From: Sulfuriroseicoccus oceanibius
GTDB lineage: Bacteria > Verrucomicrobiota > Verrucomicrobiia > Verrucomicrobiales > SLCJ01
Assembly (NCBI RefSeq): GCF_010681825.2
Contig: NZ_CP066776.1
Span: forward strand, 1,736,001 to 1,800,000
Reading direction: 5' to 3'
DNA length: 64,000 nt
In this document: positions 48,457 through 57,610 of the stretch, in pieces
Layout of the letters: every line of letters starts with the position of its first letter
Position numbering within the stretch: the first letter of the stretch is position 1
The notes under the pieces: generated by a model
Database searches by the model: none
Told to the model about the DNA's origin: nothing
What the model saw: only the letters and a program-made list of their open reading frames with translations
Translations under genes and position numbers: made by a program

Positions 48457-50148
48457 GTGGAGGAAATTGCCATCAACCCACGATCTTCCAATTTGAGTGC
48501 TTCTTCTCCATCCGCACCTGGAGGCGCCGACGCGTCGACAAAGGTAGCCGCCGCCTCACCGTCCGGATCCTCATCGGGGAACCGGGTCAGTGTTCGCACC
48601 GGCGCGTGGATCGCCGAACGCTTGGATAACAGCCAAGGCGTTCGTTGGTCTATTCTGATCGTTTCTATTCTGGCGCTGTTTTTGTTGGTGGACTCGCCGG
48701 TTGAGGGAAGCCGCTTTTTCCACGAGCGCTACAAGGGGTTGCTCGTCGGTGGCTTGATACTGGGGGCTGCGTTCTTCCATTTGTTGCTTGGTCATCGGGA
48801 CCGTGTGTTTGGTCGCAACTGTCGACTGTTGTTGGTGTTTGGGATGATGTTCGGCCAATTGGCGCTGATGAAAGTGCTGCAGCATTGGTTGATCTCGTAC
48901 TTGGAGATTCCGGCGGCGCAGGTCGGGTTGTTTTTGCCGATGGCGATCGCACCGTTGGTGTTGTCGGTGATGTTGGGCCAGCGTGCGGGGATCTTTGCGA
49001 CGATTTACGGCAGTTTGCTCGGGGCGTTGGTGATGAATGCCAGCGAGCCGTATCTGTACATCATTCTGATGATGGTGACCGGGTTGACGGCGGTGGCGTT
49101 GGTTGGCCGCGTGCGCAAGCGGGGGCGGTTGATTCAGGCGGGTTTGTGCATCGGTGTGGTGCACTTGATCTTGGCGTGGGCATTTGGTCTGGCATCACCA
49201 ATCCAGTGGTTGCCGGATGGTGCGGGGGTTGACTGGGTGGGGGGACTGACGCAGGCGCTGACGATCCTGGGGGTGGAGCTTTTTGTGGCCACATTGATTT
49301 CGGGCATGCTGCCCGTGTTGGAATCGTTTTTCGGCATCACCACGGAGATCTCGTGGATTGAGCTGGCGGACTTGAACAACCCGCTTCTCAAGCGACTGAC
49401 GATCGAGGCCCCAGGAACCTACCACCACAGCCTTCTGGTGGGAACGTTGGCGGAGAATGCCGCCGAACGGATTGGTGCCAATGCGACGATGGCCCGGGTT
49501 TGTTCCTATTTCCACGACATCGGGAAGCTTACATCGCCTGATTACTTCATTGAGAACCAGGGGGAAGGGATCAACCCTCACGACGATCTCACTCCGCACA
49601 TGAGTGCCAAGATGATTCTCTCCCACGTTCCGGACGGGGTGGCTCTGGCCGTGCGGCACCGCCTGAACCCGCGCATCATGGATGTGATTCGCGAACACCA
49701 CGGAACATCGCTGGTTTATATCTTCTACAAGCGGGCAATGCAGATGCGCGAGACGCAGCTCAAGGAGGTCGAAGATGGGATGCGCGCCGAAGAGGATGTG
49801 GTGAGCGTGGATGAAGCGGATTTCCGCTATAAGGGGCCACTTCCCGTGACCAAAGAGAGTGTGATTATCAGCTTGGCGGATGCAGCGGAGAGCGCACGTC
49901 GTAGTCTGAGCAGCAATGACGTGAAGGAGATCAGTGAATTGGTCGACCGCTTGGTTGAGGAGCGGATCAAGGATGGGCAACTCGATGAGGCGGATATTAC
50001 AATGGAAGAGCTCTCAACCATTAAGAAGTCGTTCGTCAGTGACTTGAAGAATATGAGCCACTCACGCCCGTCCTATCGCGGTGAAGGGACGAAGGAAGGT
50101 GCAGCGGTGGCGACTCCGGATGGCGACAAGAAGCCTGATGTGGTGTAA
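48457..50148 (+). CDS. PgpH-like membrane HD phosphodiesterase, short form
   Basis: A 563-aa protein beginning with GTG. It has a polar N-terminus of about 65 residues, about eight membrane helices (65-290) and a C-terminal HD domain (about 320-500) with YHHSLLVG, SYFHDIGK and REHHGTSLVY. The layout matches the 7TM-HD c-di-AMP phosphodiesterase PgpH (YqfF), but the large extracellular 7TMR-HDED domain is missing, making it short. It is followed 10 bp later by ybeY, the same gene order as in Firmicutes. It would hydrolyse c-di-AMP. Confidence 0.85.
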   Translation: MEEIAINPRSSNLSASSPSAPGGADASTKVAAASPSGSSSGNRVSVRTGAWIAERLDNSQGVRWSILIVSILALFLLVDSPVEGSRFFHERYKGLLVGGLILGAAFFHLLLGHRDRVFGRNCRLLLVFGMMFGQLALMKVLQHWLISYLEIPAAQVGLFLPMAIAPLVLSVMLGQRAGIFATIYGSLLGALVMNASEPYLYIILMMVTGLTAVALVGRVRKRGRLIQAGLCIGVVHLILAWAFGLASPIQWLPDGAGVDWVGGLTQALTILGVELFVATLISGMLPVLESFFGITTEISWIELADLNNPLLKRLTIEAPGTYHHSLLVGTLAENAAERIGANATMARVCSYFHDIGKLTSPDYFIENQGEGINPHDDLTPHMSAKMILSHVPDGVALAVRHRLNPRIMDVIREHHGTSLVYIFYKRAMQMRETQLKEVEDGMRAEEDVVSVDEADFRYKGPLPVTKESVIISLADAAESARRSLSSNDVKEISELVDRLVEERIKDGQLDEADITMEELSTIKKSFVSDLKNMSHSRPSYRGEGTKEGAAVATPDGDKKPDVV

Positions 50149-50157
50149 TAGGGAAGC

Positions 50158-50640
50158 ATGTCAGCTTCACTAGAGATTTGTGTTTCCAACCAGCACCCGG
50201 CATTGCCTTTCGATGAGGCTTGGCTGGAGTCGCTGATGGGGGATGCGCTGGAGGCGTGTTTGGCGCAGCCTGGGAGTCATCCTGAGCGGATGGTTTTGCC
50301 GGTGCTCGATGAATTGGATGTGGCGCTGGTGGATGATGAGACCATCGCTGATGTTCATGTGCGCTTCATGGATATTCCGGGGGAGACCGACGTCATCACC
50401 TTCGATCATGGGGAAATTGTCATCAGCCTCGATACAGCGCAGCGCTATGCCAAGGAGTTTGGCAATGGCTTCGTTGAGGAAGTGGCCCGCTATGCCGTGC
50501 ACGGGTTGCTCCATTTGAATGGGCATGAAGATGCCGAGGAGGGCGAGCGTGCTGCGATGCATCGTGAGCAGGAGCGGATTCTCGCTGAGTCGCTTGCGCG
50601 CGTGGCTCCATATCCTGCATCATCAGGAGACGAGGGGTAG
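50158..50640 (+). CDS. ybeY: Endoribonuclease YbeY
   Basis: A 160-aa UPF0054 metal-dependent RNase for 16S rRNA maturation. The zinc motif reads HGLLHLNGHEDAEEG (usual HGxLHLxGHDH; the last His is replaced by a Glu/Asp pair), preceded by ETDVITFDHGEIVIS. The start lies 10 bp after the PgpH-like gene. The change in the third zinc-site residue is notable, although nearby acidic residues may substitute. Confidence 0.9.
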   Translation: MSASLEICVSNQHPALPFDEAWLESLMGDALEACLAQPGSHPERMVLPVLDELDVALVDDETIADVHVRFMDIPGETDVITFDHGEIVISLDTAQRYAKEFGNGFVEEVARYAVHGLLHLNGHEDAEEGERAAMHREQERILAESLARVAPYPASSGDEG

Positions 50641-50645
50641 GGACA

Positions 50646-51374
50646 ATGGACGATAAGCTCAGAATCAGCAGCGAGGATGAGGACGACCGCGCGATCCACG
50701 ATTTGGTGCGTGTCTTGCGGATGTGCCGTCCGACCGAGCCGACGGGAAGTGTGTTGTCCTTCGCTCCCGATTATGTGCGCACGCACGAGTTTCCGGCATC
50801 GATGCCGCTGAGCCGCCGGATCGAGGTGATGAGGCGCTTGCACAGCGAAGCGTGGTGGAAGTGGGTGAAGTCTGAGGACGCGGTTCACGGGCGCAGGCAG
50901 TTTTTGCGCGACTTTGAGTTGGCCAGTGCGTTGCGTTTGCGTGAGTTGGAGGCGGAGACGCAGGGGGCAGCGCCTGTGAGTGACTCTGCCCGTCGTCTGG
51001 TGTGCAAGCTTGCCGAGCGGTTGGCTGGCGCGCTCCATCCGCGGCCGATCGTGCGCTTTGCCGAGAGGGTGCTCGAGCATCCAGAGCGCTATTCGCACAT
51101 CACGTTGTTGGCGGTCTTTTACAGTGCCTTCAATTTCCGCACGGACATCGCATTGGGTGTGTGGCATTTCGCCGAATGGAAGTCCGGGATGCGGCCGTTC
51201 TTCGCCTCTTTGCGCGAGGATGGCATTGATTTCCCCGAGGGGGTGAGTGTCGATGACGTCGAGCAATTTATCGCGGATAACCCTGGCGGGTTCCTTCATG
51301 TGGTTCGTAATTGGTCGGGGGGCACCGAGATCGATCGAGAAGCGCTCGCGCTCACTCTGGACAGCGACATTTGA
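50646..51374 (+). CDS. Unknown protein between ybeY and clpS
   Basis: A 242-aa soluble protein, family not recognised. No signal peptide or membrane helix; it is rich in Arg, Trp and acidic residues, mostly helical. Notable stretches: RRIEVMRRLHSEAWWKWVK and FYSAFNFRTDIALGVWHFAEW. It starts 5 bp after ybeY, hence likely the same transcript, and it precedes clpS. Confidence 0.72.
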   Translation: MDDKLRISSEDEDDRAIHDLVRVLRMCRPTEPTGSVLSFAPDYVRTHEFPASMPLSRRIEVMRRLHSEAWWKWVKSEDAVHGRRQFLRDFELASALRLRELEAETQGAAPVSDSARRLVCKLAERLAGALHPRPIVRFAERVLEHPERYSHITLLAVFYSAFNFRTDIALGVWHFAEWKSGMRPFFASLREDGIDFPEGVSVDDVEQFIADNPGGFLHVVRNWSGGTEIDREALALTLDSDI

Positions 51375-51440
51375 GTCGCTGGATCCGCTTGATGGGCGGG
51401 AGTTGTTTGATTAGAACGAAGATTTGATACTGATTTCTTT

Positions 51441-51779
51441 ATGTCATTGCAGATGCAGACCAAGTCATGCGCGGTGAGCGCGATTCAGCTTTCCTCCGGC
51501 GACACGGAAACCGTGATCGTCGAGAAGCCGATGGTGAGCACGGCCCGTCCGTGGGCGGTGGTGATCTACGATGACCCGGTGAATTTCATGGACTACGTCA
51601 CGATGTGCATTCAGCGGATCTTTGGTTATTCGCGGGAGCGGGCCAAAAAGCACATGCTTGAGGTGCATGAGCAAGGGCGCAGCCAGGTTTGGTCGGGAAA
51701 TAAAGAGAAGGCTGAGTTGTACGTGCATCAACTGCATGCCGCACAACTACAGGCGTCTCTGGAGCGTGCGGGCGAGTGA
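51441..51779 (+). CDS. clpS: ATP-dependent Clp protease adaptor ClpS
   Basis: A 112-aa ClpS. The family core runs from about residue 38: WAVVIYDDPVNFMDYV (with DDxxN), then KHMLEVHEQGRSQVWSG. It delivers N-degron substrates to the ClpA/ClpC chaperone. No clp gene is next to it here. The following gene matches the usual partner of actinobacterial-type ClpS. Confidence 0.93.
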   Translation: MSLQMQTKSCAVSAIQLSSGDTETVIVEKPMVSTARPWAVVIYDDPVNFMDYVTMCIQRIFGYSRERAKKHMLEVHEQGRSQVWSGNKEKAELYVHQLHAAQLQASLERAGE

Positions 51780-51803
51780 GAACCTCAATCAGGGAATATT
51801 GCT

Positions 51804-52367
51804 ATGATGGGAATCTATTTGGACGATGAGCGCGGCGGATTGGTGTTGGCCGATCTGGACGAGGGTTCGCTGCCAATCCTCGAGGCACTGCCGAAGTTCG
51901 CGCGTGGGGAAGGTTCGGAGTTGTTTCTCAACCCATCGGTTGTGCGGGGGAACGAGGCGGTGACCGAAGAGGGCAAGGAAATGAACGAGGACTGGGCGGA
52001 GTTTGTGGCTCCGGACCTGCAGACTTTGTTCGACGAGCAGCTGCAACGTGTGGAGGCGGACATGGAGGCGGCCGAGCCTTCTGTAGGGGTGCCGGGAGCG
52101 GTCGATGTTGTGATTGCCCCCAGTCATTTGGAGGCCTGGTTTGGCGCTCTCAACCAGGCGCGTCTCGCGATGAATGAAGAGTTCGACTGCGAGGCGATCG
52201 AGGAGCCCGAAGCGCACGATCCGAACGTGGTCGAGAAGCTCACGGATGAGCAGCATTTCGCCATGCATCACTTCATGTTTTACCGGTTTCTACAGGAAAT
52301 GGTGATGCAGGCGATGAGGGTGTCCGGTTTGATGGAAATTGACGACCAGTCGGGTGACGACGAGTGA
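51804..52367 (+). CDS. DUF2017-like partner of ClpS
   Basis: A 187-aa acidic protein without membrane segments. It stands 24 bp after clpS, the position taken by DUF2017 proteins in other phyla; the C-terminal stretch PSHLEAWFGALNQARLAMNEEF and the final helix EQHFAMHHFMFYRFLQEMV fit that family's helical pattern. Assignment depends largely on context; function is unknown. Confidence 0.65.
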   Translation: MMGIYLDDERGGLVLADLDEGSLPILEALPKFARGEGSELFLNPSVVRGNEAVTEEGKEMNEDWAEFVAPDLQTLFDEQLQRVEADMEAAEPSVGVPGAVDVVIAPSHLEAWFGALNQARLAMNEEFDCEAIEEPEAHDPNVVEKLTDEQHFAMHHFMFYRFLQEMVMQAMRVSGLMEIDDQSGDDE

Positions 52368-52377
52368 CGGCTGCTTC

Positions 52378-53007
52378 TCAGTTCACCGACCACCAGTTGT
52401 ATGCGCCGTGGACGACGATGGCTAGAGTGAGCATGGTCAGCGCCCGCCAAAGCTGGGCTGGTTGACGGGACTTGATGTGGTGATCCCACACGCGAAGCAT
52501 GCCCATGGATGCGATGATGGAACATCCAATGTGCACGATAACGCAGACAGTCCATCGGTAAGATGCGAGCTCCGCTAGATCGGCAGGTGAGTAGTGCGCT
52601 GCGTAGATCTCGAGGTAGAGGAAGTTTTCGACGGTGGCGAAGGCGAGGGCGCTGAGGATGGCGGCGATGGGAAATTGCCAGCCGCCGGTGATGAGCCATG
52701 GGCGGAGTTTGATCAACAACATCATGCCCGCGAGTTTGAGGATTTCCTCGATAGTCGGAACGAGAGCGACCAACCAGACGATGGCCGATTTCTCCGATGG
52801 GCGGAAATCGACAAAGGATACCAGCAGGGCGACCGGTGCGGTGACCAGCGCCGCGATCAAGGTGACCAACAGCGCCTGGGCCAGGGAGGTTTGACTGCGC
52901 CGCCTTTCGATGAGCTCCCGGAATCTGCCAGCGGGGGAGTCACCTTGGTCTACGCGCTTTGTCTCGGCGAGGTCTGGCGGGTTGTCCGCTGGGCTGGTGG
53001 GGCACAT
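52378..53007 (-). CDS. PrsW-like intramembrane metalloprotease/glutamic protease
   Basis: A 209-aa membrane protein with a polar N-terminus of about 42 residues and about five membrane helices. The conserved PrsW pieces are visible: PTIEEILK (EExxK), LAFATVENFLYL (E-N), HIGCSIIASMG and VVHGAYN. PrsW-family proteins cut membrane-anchored anti-sigma factors or similar substrates. It is the last gene of a minus-strand set with three envelope proteins. Confidence 0.8.
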   Translation of the reverse strand: MCPTSPADNPPDLAETKRVDQGDSPAGRFRELIERRRSQTSLAQALLVTLIAALVTAPVALLVSFVDFRPSEKSAIVWLVALVPTIEEILKLAGMMLLIKLRPWLITGGWQFPIAAILSALAFATVENFLYLEIYAAHYSPADLAELASYRWTVCVIVHIGCSIIASMGMLRVWDHHIKSRQPAQLWRALTMLTLAIVVHGAYNWWSVN

Positions 53008-53074
53008 GCCGGTGGGAGCGCTGCGGACTTGGGGATTGGTCTGATTGAGCCTGATCGATCTGGCCCAACGCGAG

Positions 53075-53479
53075 TTACTGGCCGGGGGCGGCGGGGCGGA
53101 TGCGGCTGTCCGGGTCGTTTTGGATCAGCGGACGGAAGGAGTCGCTGTGGGTGTCGACACGGAAGCGCAGTGAGGCCAGGTCTCGGTTCATCGCAGCGAG
53201 CTGAGATGTGAGTTGACTGACCTGGGTCTTCAGGGACGTGAGTTGTTTGCTGTTGCTGCCGTCTGGAGTGCCCGAATCCTGGCTCCATCCGTTGGAGGCT
53301 CGGTTGCCGAGCCGTTCTTCCAATTCGGTTTCCTGAGCCGCTAACAGCGTGGCAGTGGTCTCGGTGGAAACGAAGCCAAACTGGCCAGCATCGGATTCTC
53401 GGATAACCCAAACTGTGACACCAGCTCCGAGAGCGAAGCCTGTGATTACAGCTAGAAGAACAATAACAGCAGCGCGCAT
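53075..53479 (-). CDS. Small membrane-anchored coiled-coil protein
   Basis: A 134-aa protein with one N-terminal membrane helix (about residues 4-26) and a periplasmic coiled coil at about 78-110 (LTSLKTQVSQLTSQLAAMNRDL). Not assigned to a named family. It lies 20 bp behind the next gene of the minus-strand group and likely belongs to the same operon. Confidence 0.7.
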   Translation of the reverse strand: MRAAVIVLLAVITGFALGAGVTVWVIRESDAGQFGFVSTETTATLLAAQETELEERLGNRASNGWSQDSGTPDGSNSKQLTSLKTQVSQLTSQLAAMNRDLASLRFRVDTHSDSFRPLIQNDPDSRIRPAAPGQ

Positions 53480-53499
53480 GTGGGAAAAATGGGGATGGG

Positions 53500-54111
53500 T
53501 TAGCGGTTGGTCGCCGGGCGCGGTGTGGATAAGATGACCTGCTCGATCTCGCGCAATGCGGCGTCGAGGTTCTTTTGATGTTGCTCTGCCTCCTCGGCGT
53601 AGCTCTTGAGTACCGAGCTGACGGTCGAGCTTTGTTCGGGTGTGCGTGGGTCGAACCCGGGATCGGCGAACTTCAGCGCGCCGTCAGCTTCCGATGCAGG
53701 GACGATAATGAATGTAGGGAAGCGGAGCGTGACAATGCGGCCGTTGTCGAGTTGAACTTTGCGGGTGATGGGCGGAAGGGTTTCTGATGGGCGGATTTCC
53801 CAGCCTGGAGGGAGAGGGGTTTTAGGGCGCGGCGCGTACGGGAGGTAGACTTTGCCGGGGGTTTTCGATTGGTTATTGGTGGCGACGGGGCGGCCGACGA
53901 CGACGTCCTCGCCGTGATCGGCGCTGGAGGTAGCGACTTTTGGGATTAGTGCGGCTTTCCAAGACTCATCGGCAGCGGGCTCATCGCTGTTCTCCTCGGC
54001 GGGCGCGCTTTCGGTGACTGGTTGCGGAGTCGGGCTGGCCTCGGCTTGAGCCAGTGCGGGGAGCGTGGCAAATGTGGAGCCGAGAAGCAGGCAGGCAAGG
54101 GGGCGGATCAT
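53500..54111 (-). CDS. Exported Pro-rich protein of unknown function
   Basis: A 203-aa exported protein (signal peptide at residues 1-22, ALAQA). An acidic linker is followed by a Pro-rich stretch (YLPYAPRPKTPLPPGWEI) and a helical tail with a coiled-coil look (SVLKSYAEEAEQHQKNLDAAL). No family recognised. It is 19 bp after the membrane protein upstream. Confidence 0.7.
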   Translation of the reverse strand: MIRPLACLLLGSTFATLPALAQAEASPTPQPVTESAPAEENSDEPAADESWKAALIPKVATSSADHGEDVVVGRPVATNNQSKTPGKVYLPYAPRPKTPLPPGWEIRPSETLPPITRKVQLDNGRIVTLRFPTFIIVPASEADGALKFADPGFDPRTPEQSSTVSSVLKSYAEEAEQHQKNLDAALREIEQVILSTPRPATNR

Positions 54112-54130
54112 GATCTGAAATGGGCTTGGG

Positions 54131-55027
54131 TTAGAAGGTGACGATGACCTCGTTGGCTGCGGGCTGGCTGGTCGGCGCGGCTTGGCGTGGGCGCTTTACC
54201 GGAGTGGCTGGTCGCACGGTTGGTGCGGGATTGGCCTCGACCTGTGTCGGGCGCTTCACGGGTTTCGGGAGATCCAGCGGGGCGCTGTTGGATGGGGTTG
54301 CAAGGCGGGTGTCCGGCAACTTGCCATCGGTGATTTTGTGGAGCGTCGGGCTGTCCGGGCGCAGGACCTCGTAGGGTGAGGATTGCACAAGGAGTTGGTT
54401 CCACTGGCGGAGCAGGCTCTCGGACTCGCGCTCGAGGGCTCCCATGTCTTTTTGGAGTTGTTTGAGACGGGCGAAGATGTATTCGGCGTGTTTGCGGTGC
54501 TCCGGGGCGATGCGCAACATGCGCGACTGGTATTTGGCGGGCAGTTCGGCGGAGATCTCTTGCAGTTTGCCATTGCCGAGGTCGGCGACCATCACGTATT
54601 GCACGAGTTGGTTGGTGTTCTCGAAGAAGTCCTCGCGGGCGACGGTCGGGGCGTTGGGGTCTACCAACTCAGCGGTTGGGTTTGCCAGAGAGCCTGCCGT
54701 TGTTCGCTTTGTGCTGGTGGATGGCAGGGCGCTGCCTGTCGGAAGCCACGCGGGCTCGGCGGCGGCGGGAGAGACGCTTTCATCGACGGCTTGCTCGCCG
54801 GTGATCGCGGACCGCAGCGATTCGAGGGAATCCGTCGGAACGGGGGAGGACGTGATGTAGAGGTAGGCAAACAACGCGGAGGTCAGCGTTGTGCAAACCA
54901 ACAGCGGAAAATAGCTCTGCTGCAACAAGGTGGTCTGAGGCTTCGCTTTGCGGGCGCTGCGTTTCGGGGTGGCCGGGCTTTCGGAGCTGGCCGCCTTCTT
55001 TTCTTGTTCTTTTGGAACCTTGAGCAT
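54131..55027 (-). CDS. Membrane-anchored coiled-coil protein of unknown function
   Basis: A 298-aa protein with a basic N-terminus (residues 1-32), one membrane helix at about 38-58 (YFPLLVCTTLTSALFAYLYI), a Ser/Thr/Pro linker, a helical coiled-coil region at about 160-205, and a Pro-rich end (RPTQVEANPAPTVRPATPVK). No named family. It is the first gene of the minus-strand set ending with the PrsW-like protein. Confidence 0.7.
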   Translation of the reverse strand: MLKVPKEQEKKAASSESPATPKRSARKAKPQTTLLQQSYFPLLVCTTLTSALFAYLYITSSPVPTDSLESLRSAITGEQAVDESVSPAAAEPAWLPTGSALPSTSTKRTTAGSLANPTAELVDPNAPTVAREDFFENTNQLVQYVMVADLGNGKLQEISAELPAKYQSRMLRIAPEHRKHAEYIFARLKQLQKDMGALERESESLLRQWNQLLVQSSPYEVLRPDSPTLHKITDGKLPDTRLATPSNSAPLDLPKPVKRPTQVEANPAPTVRPATPVKRPRQAAPTSQPAANEVIVTF

Positions 55028-55211
55028 GCGGAGGAGGATTTGAGCTGGGACTTCGAGGGATGATTCCTAGAGGGAATGTGGCCGGATTGAAAGTCAAAGA
55101 TGAGAGGATTGCGAGCCGAATTCTCGAGATGGAAGTTGCCCGTTTCCTAGGAATCTGTATAGGGAGGAGCCTCAGATTTCGAGACGATAAGCAGCGTTCA
55201 TTTTCCAACCT

Positions 55212-57251
55212 ATGGCCGATAAAGGATTCTCACTTTCCCAGCTCAATGCCCCCCAACGCGAGGCGGTGGTCACTCTCAAGGGCCCCGTTCTGATTCTCGC
55301 CGGAGCCGGTACCGGCAAAACCCGGACCATCACCGCGCGCATTGCGCACATGATGGATCAGGGGATTGACCCGAAGACCGTGCTGGCGGTGACCTTCACC
55401 AACAAAGCGGCGGTTGAGATGCGCGAGCGGATCGACGGCATGATTCCAGGCGGCAAGGCGAAGGACATGACGGTGTGTACGTTCCACTCGCTGTGCGTGC
55501 GGATTCTGCGCCAGTCGATCGAGCGTCTCGGCTACAAGCCGAAATTTGCGATCTACACCCAGGGCGAGCAGACCGGGTTGATCCGTCGATTGATCAACAA
55601 GTATGCCGGTAAGGATGAGAACCTCGACCCGAATGCTGCCATCTCGATGATCAGTGCGGCCAAGAACAAAGGGCAGGCGGTATCGGATCAAAATGACTCG
55701 CTGATTGCCGAGGTCTACCGTGCCTACGAGGAGGAGAAGCGCCTGCTCAATGCGGTGGATTTCGATGACTTGTTGGTGCTCGCCGAACGCGTGCTGCGCG
55801 AGAACCCGGACGTGCGTGATTACTGGCGCAGTTGTTACCACTACATCACCGTCGATGAGTTCCAGGACACCAACAAGCTGCAGATGCAGGTCGTGCAGCA
55901 CATCGTGGGCAAGGAAGCCAATATCTGCGTGGTGGGTGACGATGACCAGAGTATCTATGGCTGGCGTGGTGCGGAGATTTCCAATATTCTCGATTTCGAG
56001 CAGTTCTTCCCGAACCCGAAAGTGATTCTGCTTGAGGAGAACTATCGCTCGACGACCCCGATTCTGCACACGGCGAACAGCTCGATTAAGTTCAATACGA
56101 GCCGCCGGGAGAAGAAGCTGTGGAGTAGCAACGTGAGCGAGGAGAAGATCCGGCTCATCGCCATGCCCGGTGATGTGGAGGAGTCCGAATTCATTGCCGA
56201 TGAGATTTTCGAAATCGTGCAGGTTGAAAAGCGACCGTTCGAGGACTTTGCGGTGATTTTCCGTACCAACGCCCAGTCGCGTGTGATTGAAGAAGCGATG
56301 CGTGAGCGCAAGATCCCGTACCGTGTGGTGGGGGGGCAGAGTTTCTTCGATCGTCGTGAGATCAAGGACTACCTGGCCTATCTCTCGGTGATGTTGCATC
56401 CGGAAGACGACATCAATCTGTTGCGGATCATCAACACGCCGGCGCGCGGTATCAGCAAGACAACCATCGACCTGGCGATCGGCGATAGCCGCGAACGCAA
56501 AGTGACGGTGTGGGAGATTTTGCAAGACCCTGAGTTCGTGGGGCAACTCGGAACCCGTGCCCAGAACTCAATCGCAGCGTTTGTCGAGCTGATGCAGCGT
56601 TATGGCAACGAAGCAGACCGCCCGTCGGCAAACTATGGCGAGATCGCCGAGCGCTTCTTGAAGGAGATCGACTTTGACGACTTCCTCGAGCGGCAGTGCA
56701 AGACGGTCGAGGAGGCGGACAAGCGCAAGGAAGGGATTCACTCGTTGACCCAGGACTTGTACCGCCACCACGGCGACCCTAAGAAGCGTGAGCGTGGGTT
56801 GCGCGGTTTCCTCGATGATATGGCGCTCAGTAGTGACCGCGATGACGATGAGGATATCTCCAAACAAAAAGGTGTGTGCTTGATTACGATGCACGCCGCC
56901 AAAGGCTTGGAGTTCCCGGACGTCTATCTGATTGGTCTGGAGCAGGGGATTCTGCCTCACAAGCGCTCGCTGGTGGAGGACACTGTGCCTGAGGAGCGAC
57001 GTTTGTTCTATGTTGGTGTGACTCGCGCTATGACGCGGCTGACGATGTCGTATTGTGCGACCCGTAAGAAGTGGAATGAGCTCATCACCTGCGAGCCGAG
57101 TATCTTCCTGACCGAGGTCGACAAGACCTATATCGAGGAGTTGTCACTGGATGATATTCAGGGCGAGCCGTTGGACGATGAAGAGTCCGAAGATGCCTTC
57201 GCCAACATGATGGAGATGTTGGAAGGGATTGAAGGCGTGGAGCTTGATTGA
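55212..57251 (+). CDS. UvrD/PcrA-type ATP-dependent DNA helicase
   Basis: A 679-aa SF1A helicase. LNAPQREAV (Q motif) comes at residues 10-18, AGAGTGKTRT (motif I) at about 30-39, VDEFQDTN (motif II), DDDQSIYGWRGA (motif III), and the C-terminal TMHAAKGLEFPDVYL and VGVTRAM motifs are all in place. The end is acidic (EDAFANMMEMLEGIEGVEL) in place of the longer PcrA tail. It unwinds DNA in repair and clears protein from DNA. Confidence 0.92.
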   Translation: MADKGFSLSQLNAPQREAVVTLKGPVLILAGAGTGKTRTITARIAHMMDQGIDPKTVLAVTFTNKAAVEMRERIDGMIPGGKAKDMTVCTFHSLCVRILRQSIERLGYKPKFAIYTQGEQTGLIRRLINKYAGKDENLDPNAAISMISAAKNKGQAVSDQNDSLIAEVYRAYEEEKRLLNAVDFDDLLVLAERVLRENPDVRDYWRSCYHYITVDEFQDTNKLQMQVVQHIVGKEANICVVGDDDQSIYGWRGAEISNILDFEQFFPNPKVILLEENYRSTTPILHTANSSIKFNTSRREKKLWSSNVSEEKIRLIAMPGDVEESEFIADEIFEIVQVEKRPFEDFAVIFRTNAQSRVIEEAMRERKIPYRVVGGQSFFDRREIKDYLAYLSVMLHPEDDINLLRIINTPARGISKTTIDLAIGDSRERKVTVWEILQDPEFVGQLGTRAQNSIAAFVELMQRYGNEADRPSANYGEIAERFLKEIDFDDFLERQCKTVEEADKRKEGIHSLTQDLYRHHGDPKKRERGLRGFLDDMALSSDRDDDEDISKQKGVCLITMHAAKGLEFPDVYLIGLEQGILPHKRSLVEDTVPEERRLFYVGVTRAMTRLTMSYCATRKKWNELITCEPSIFLTEVDKTYIEELSLDDIQGEPLDDEESEDAFANMMEMLEGIEGVELD

Positions 57252-57398
57252 ACGAGGTCGCTTGGCCGAAATGGGGCGGTGGTGCCGTGACGGGCTACCG
57301 CGCCCCCTCGGTCTGAAGCCGCTTTTCCCGCGCTGATGTAATTTTCATATTGCGCCAAGCGCCGAGGTGTGATCGATTACGCCTCCACTGTCCAAGAC

Positions 57399-57470
57399 GC
57401 ACCCGTAGTTCAATGGATAGAACGACGGTTTCCGGAGCCGTAGATGTGAGTTCGATTCTCGCCGGGTGTA
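57399..57470 (+). tRNA. tRNA-Arg (anticodon CCG)
   Basis: The cloverleaf folds fully. Acceptor GCACCCG pairs with CGGGTGT (one G-T); the D arm holds GTTCAATGGATAGAAC; the anticodon stem ACGGT/GCCGT closes the loop TTCCGGA with anticodon CCG; the T arm is around GTTCGATTC; discriminator base A. CCA is not encoded. The anticodon reads the CGG codon (Arg). It marks the left end of the apparent integrated element. Confidence 0.95.
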
Positions 57471-57547
57471 TTTGGTGTAAGGTGTTGATTTTAAGCGATT
57501 TGAGTGGTGGTGGTGAGCCTCTTTTGATGTGGGGCTGGAAGCGGATT

Positions 57548-57610
57548 TGATACCAGTTTCGGCTCGTTTCGGCCTGTTTCCGTTCGTTTTTTGGTATCAG
57601 ATTGGTATCA
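57548..57610. repeat. Short repeats next to the tRNA (candidate integrase/excisionase arm sites)
   Basis: TGATACCA (57548-57555) is followed by three decamers of the form TTTCGGCTCG, TTTCGGCCTG, TTTCCGTTCG (57557-57586), then two 11-bp copies TTGGTATCAGA/TTGGTATCAGT (57591-57612), whose core TGGTATCA is the reverse complement of the first site. The 432 bp from 57472 to 57903 hold no other supported feature; the short frame on the minus strand is not convincing. Confidence 0.6.
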
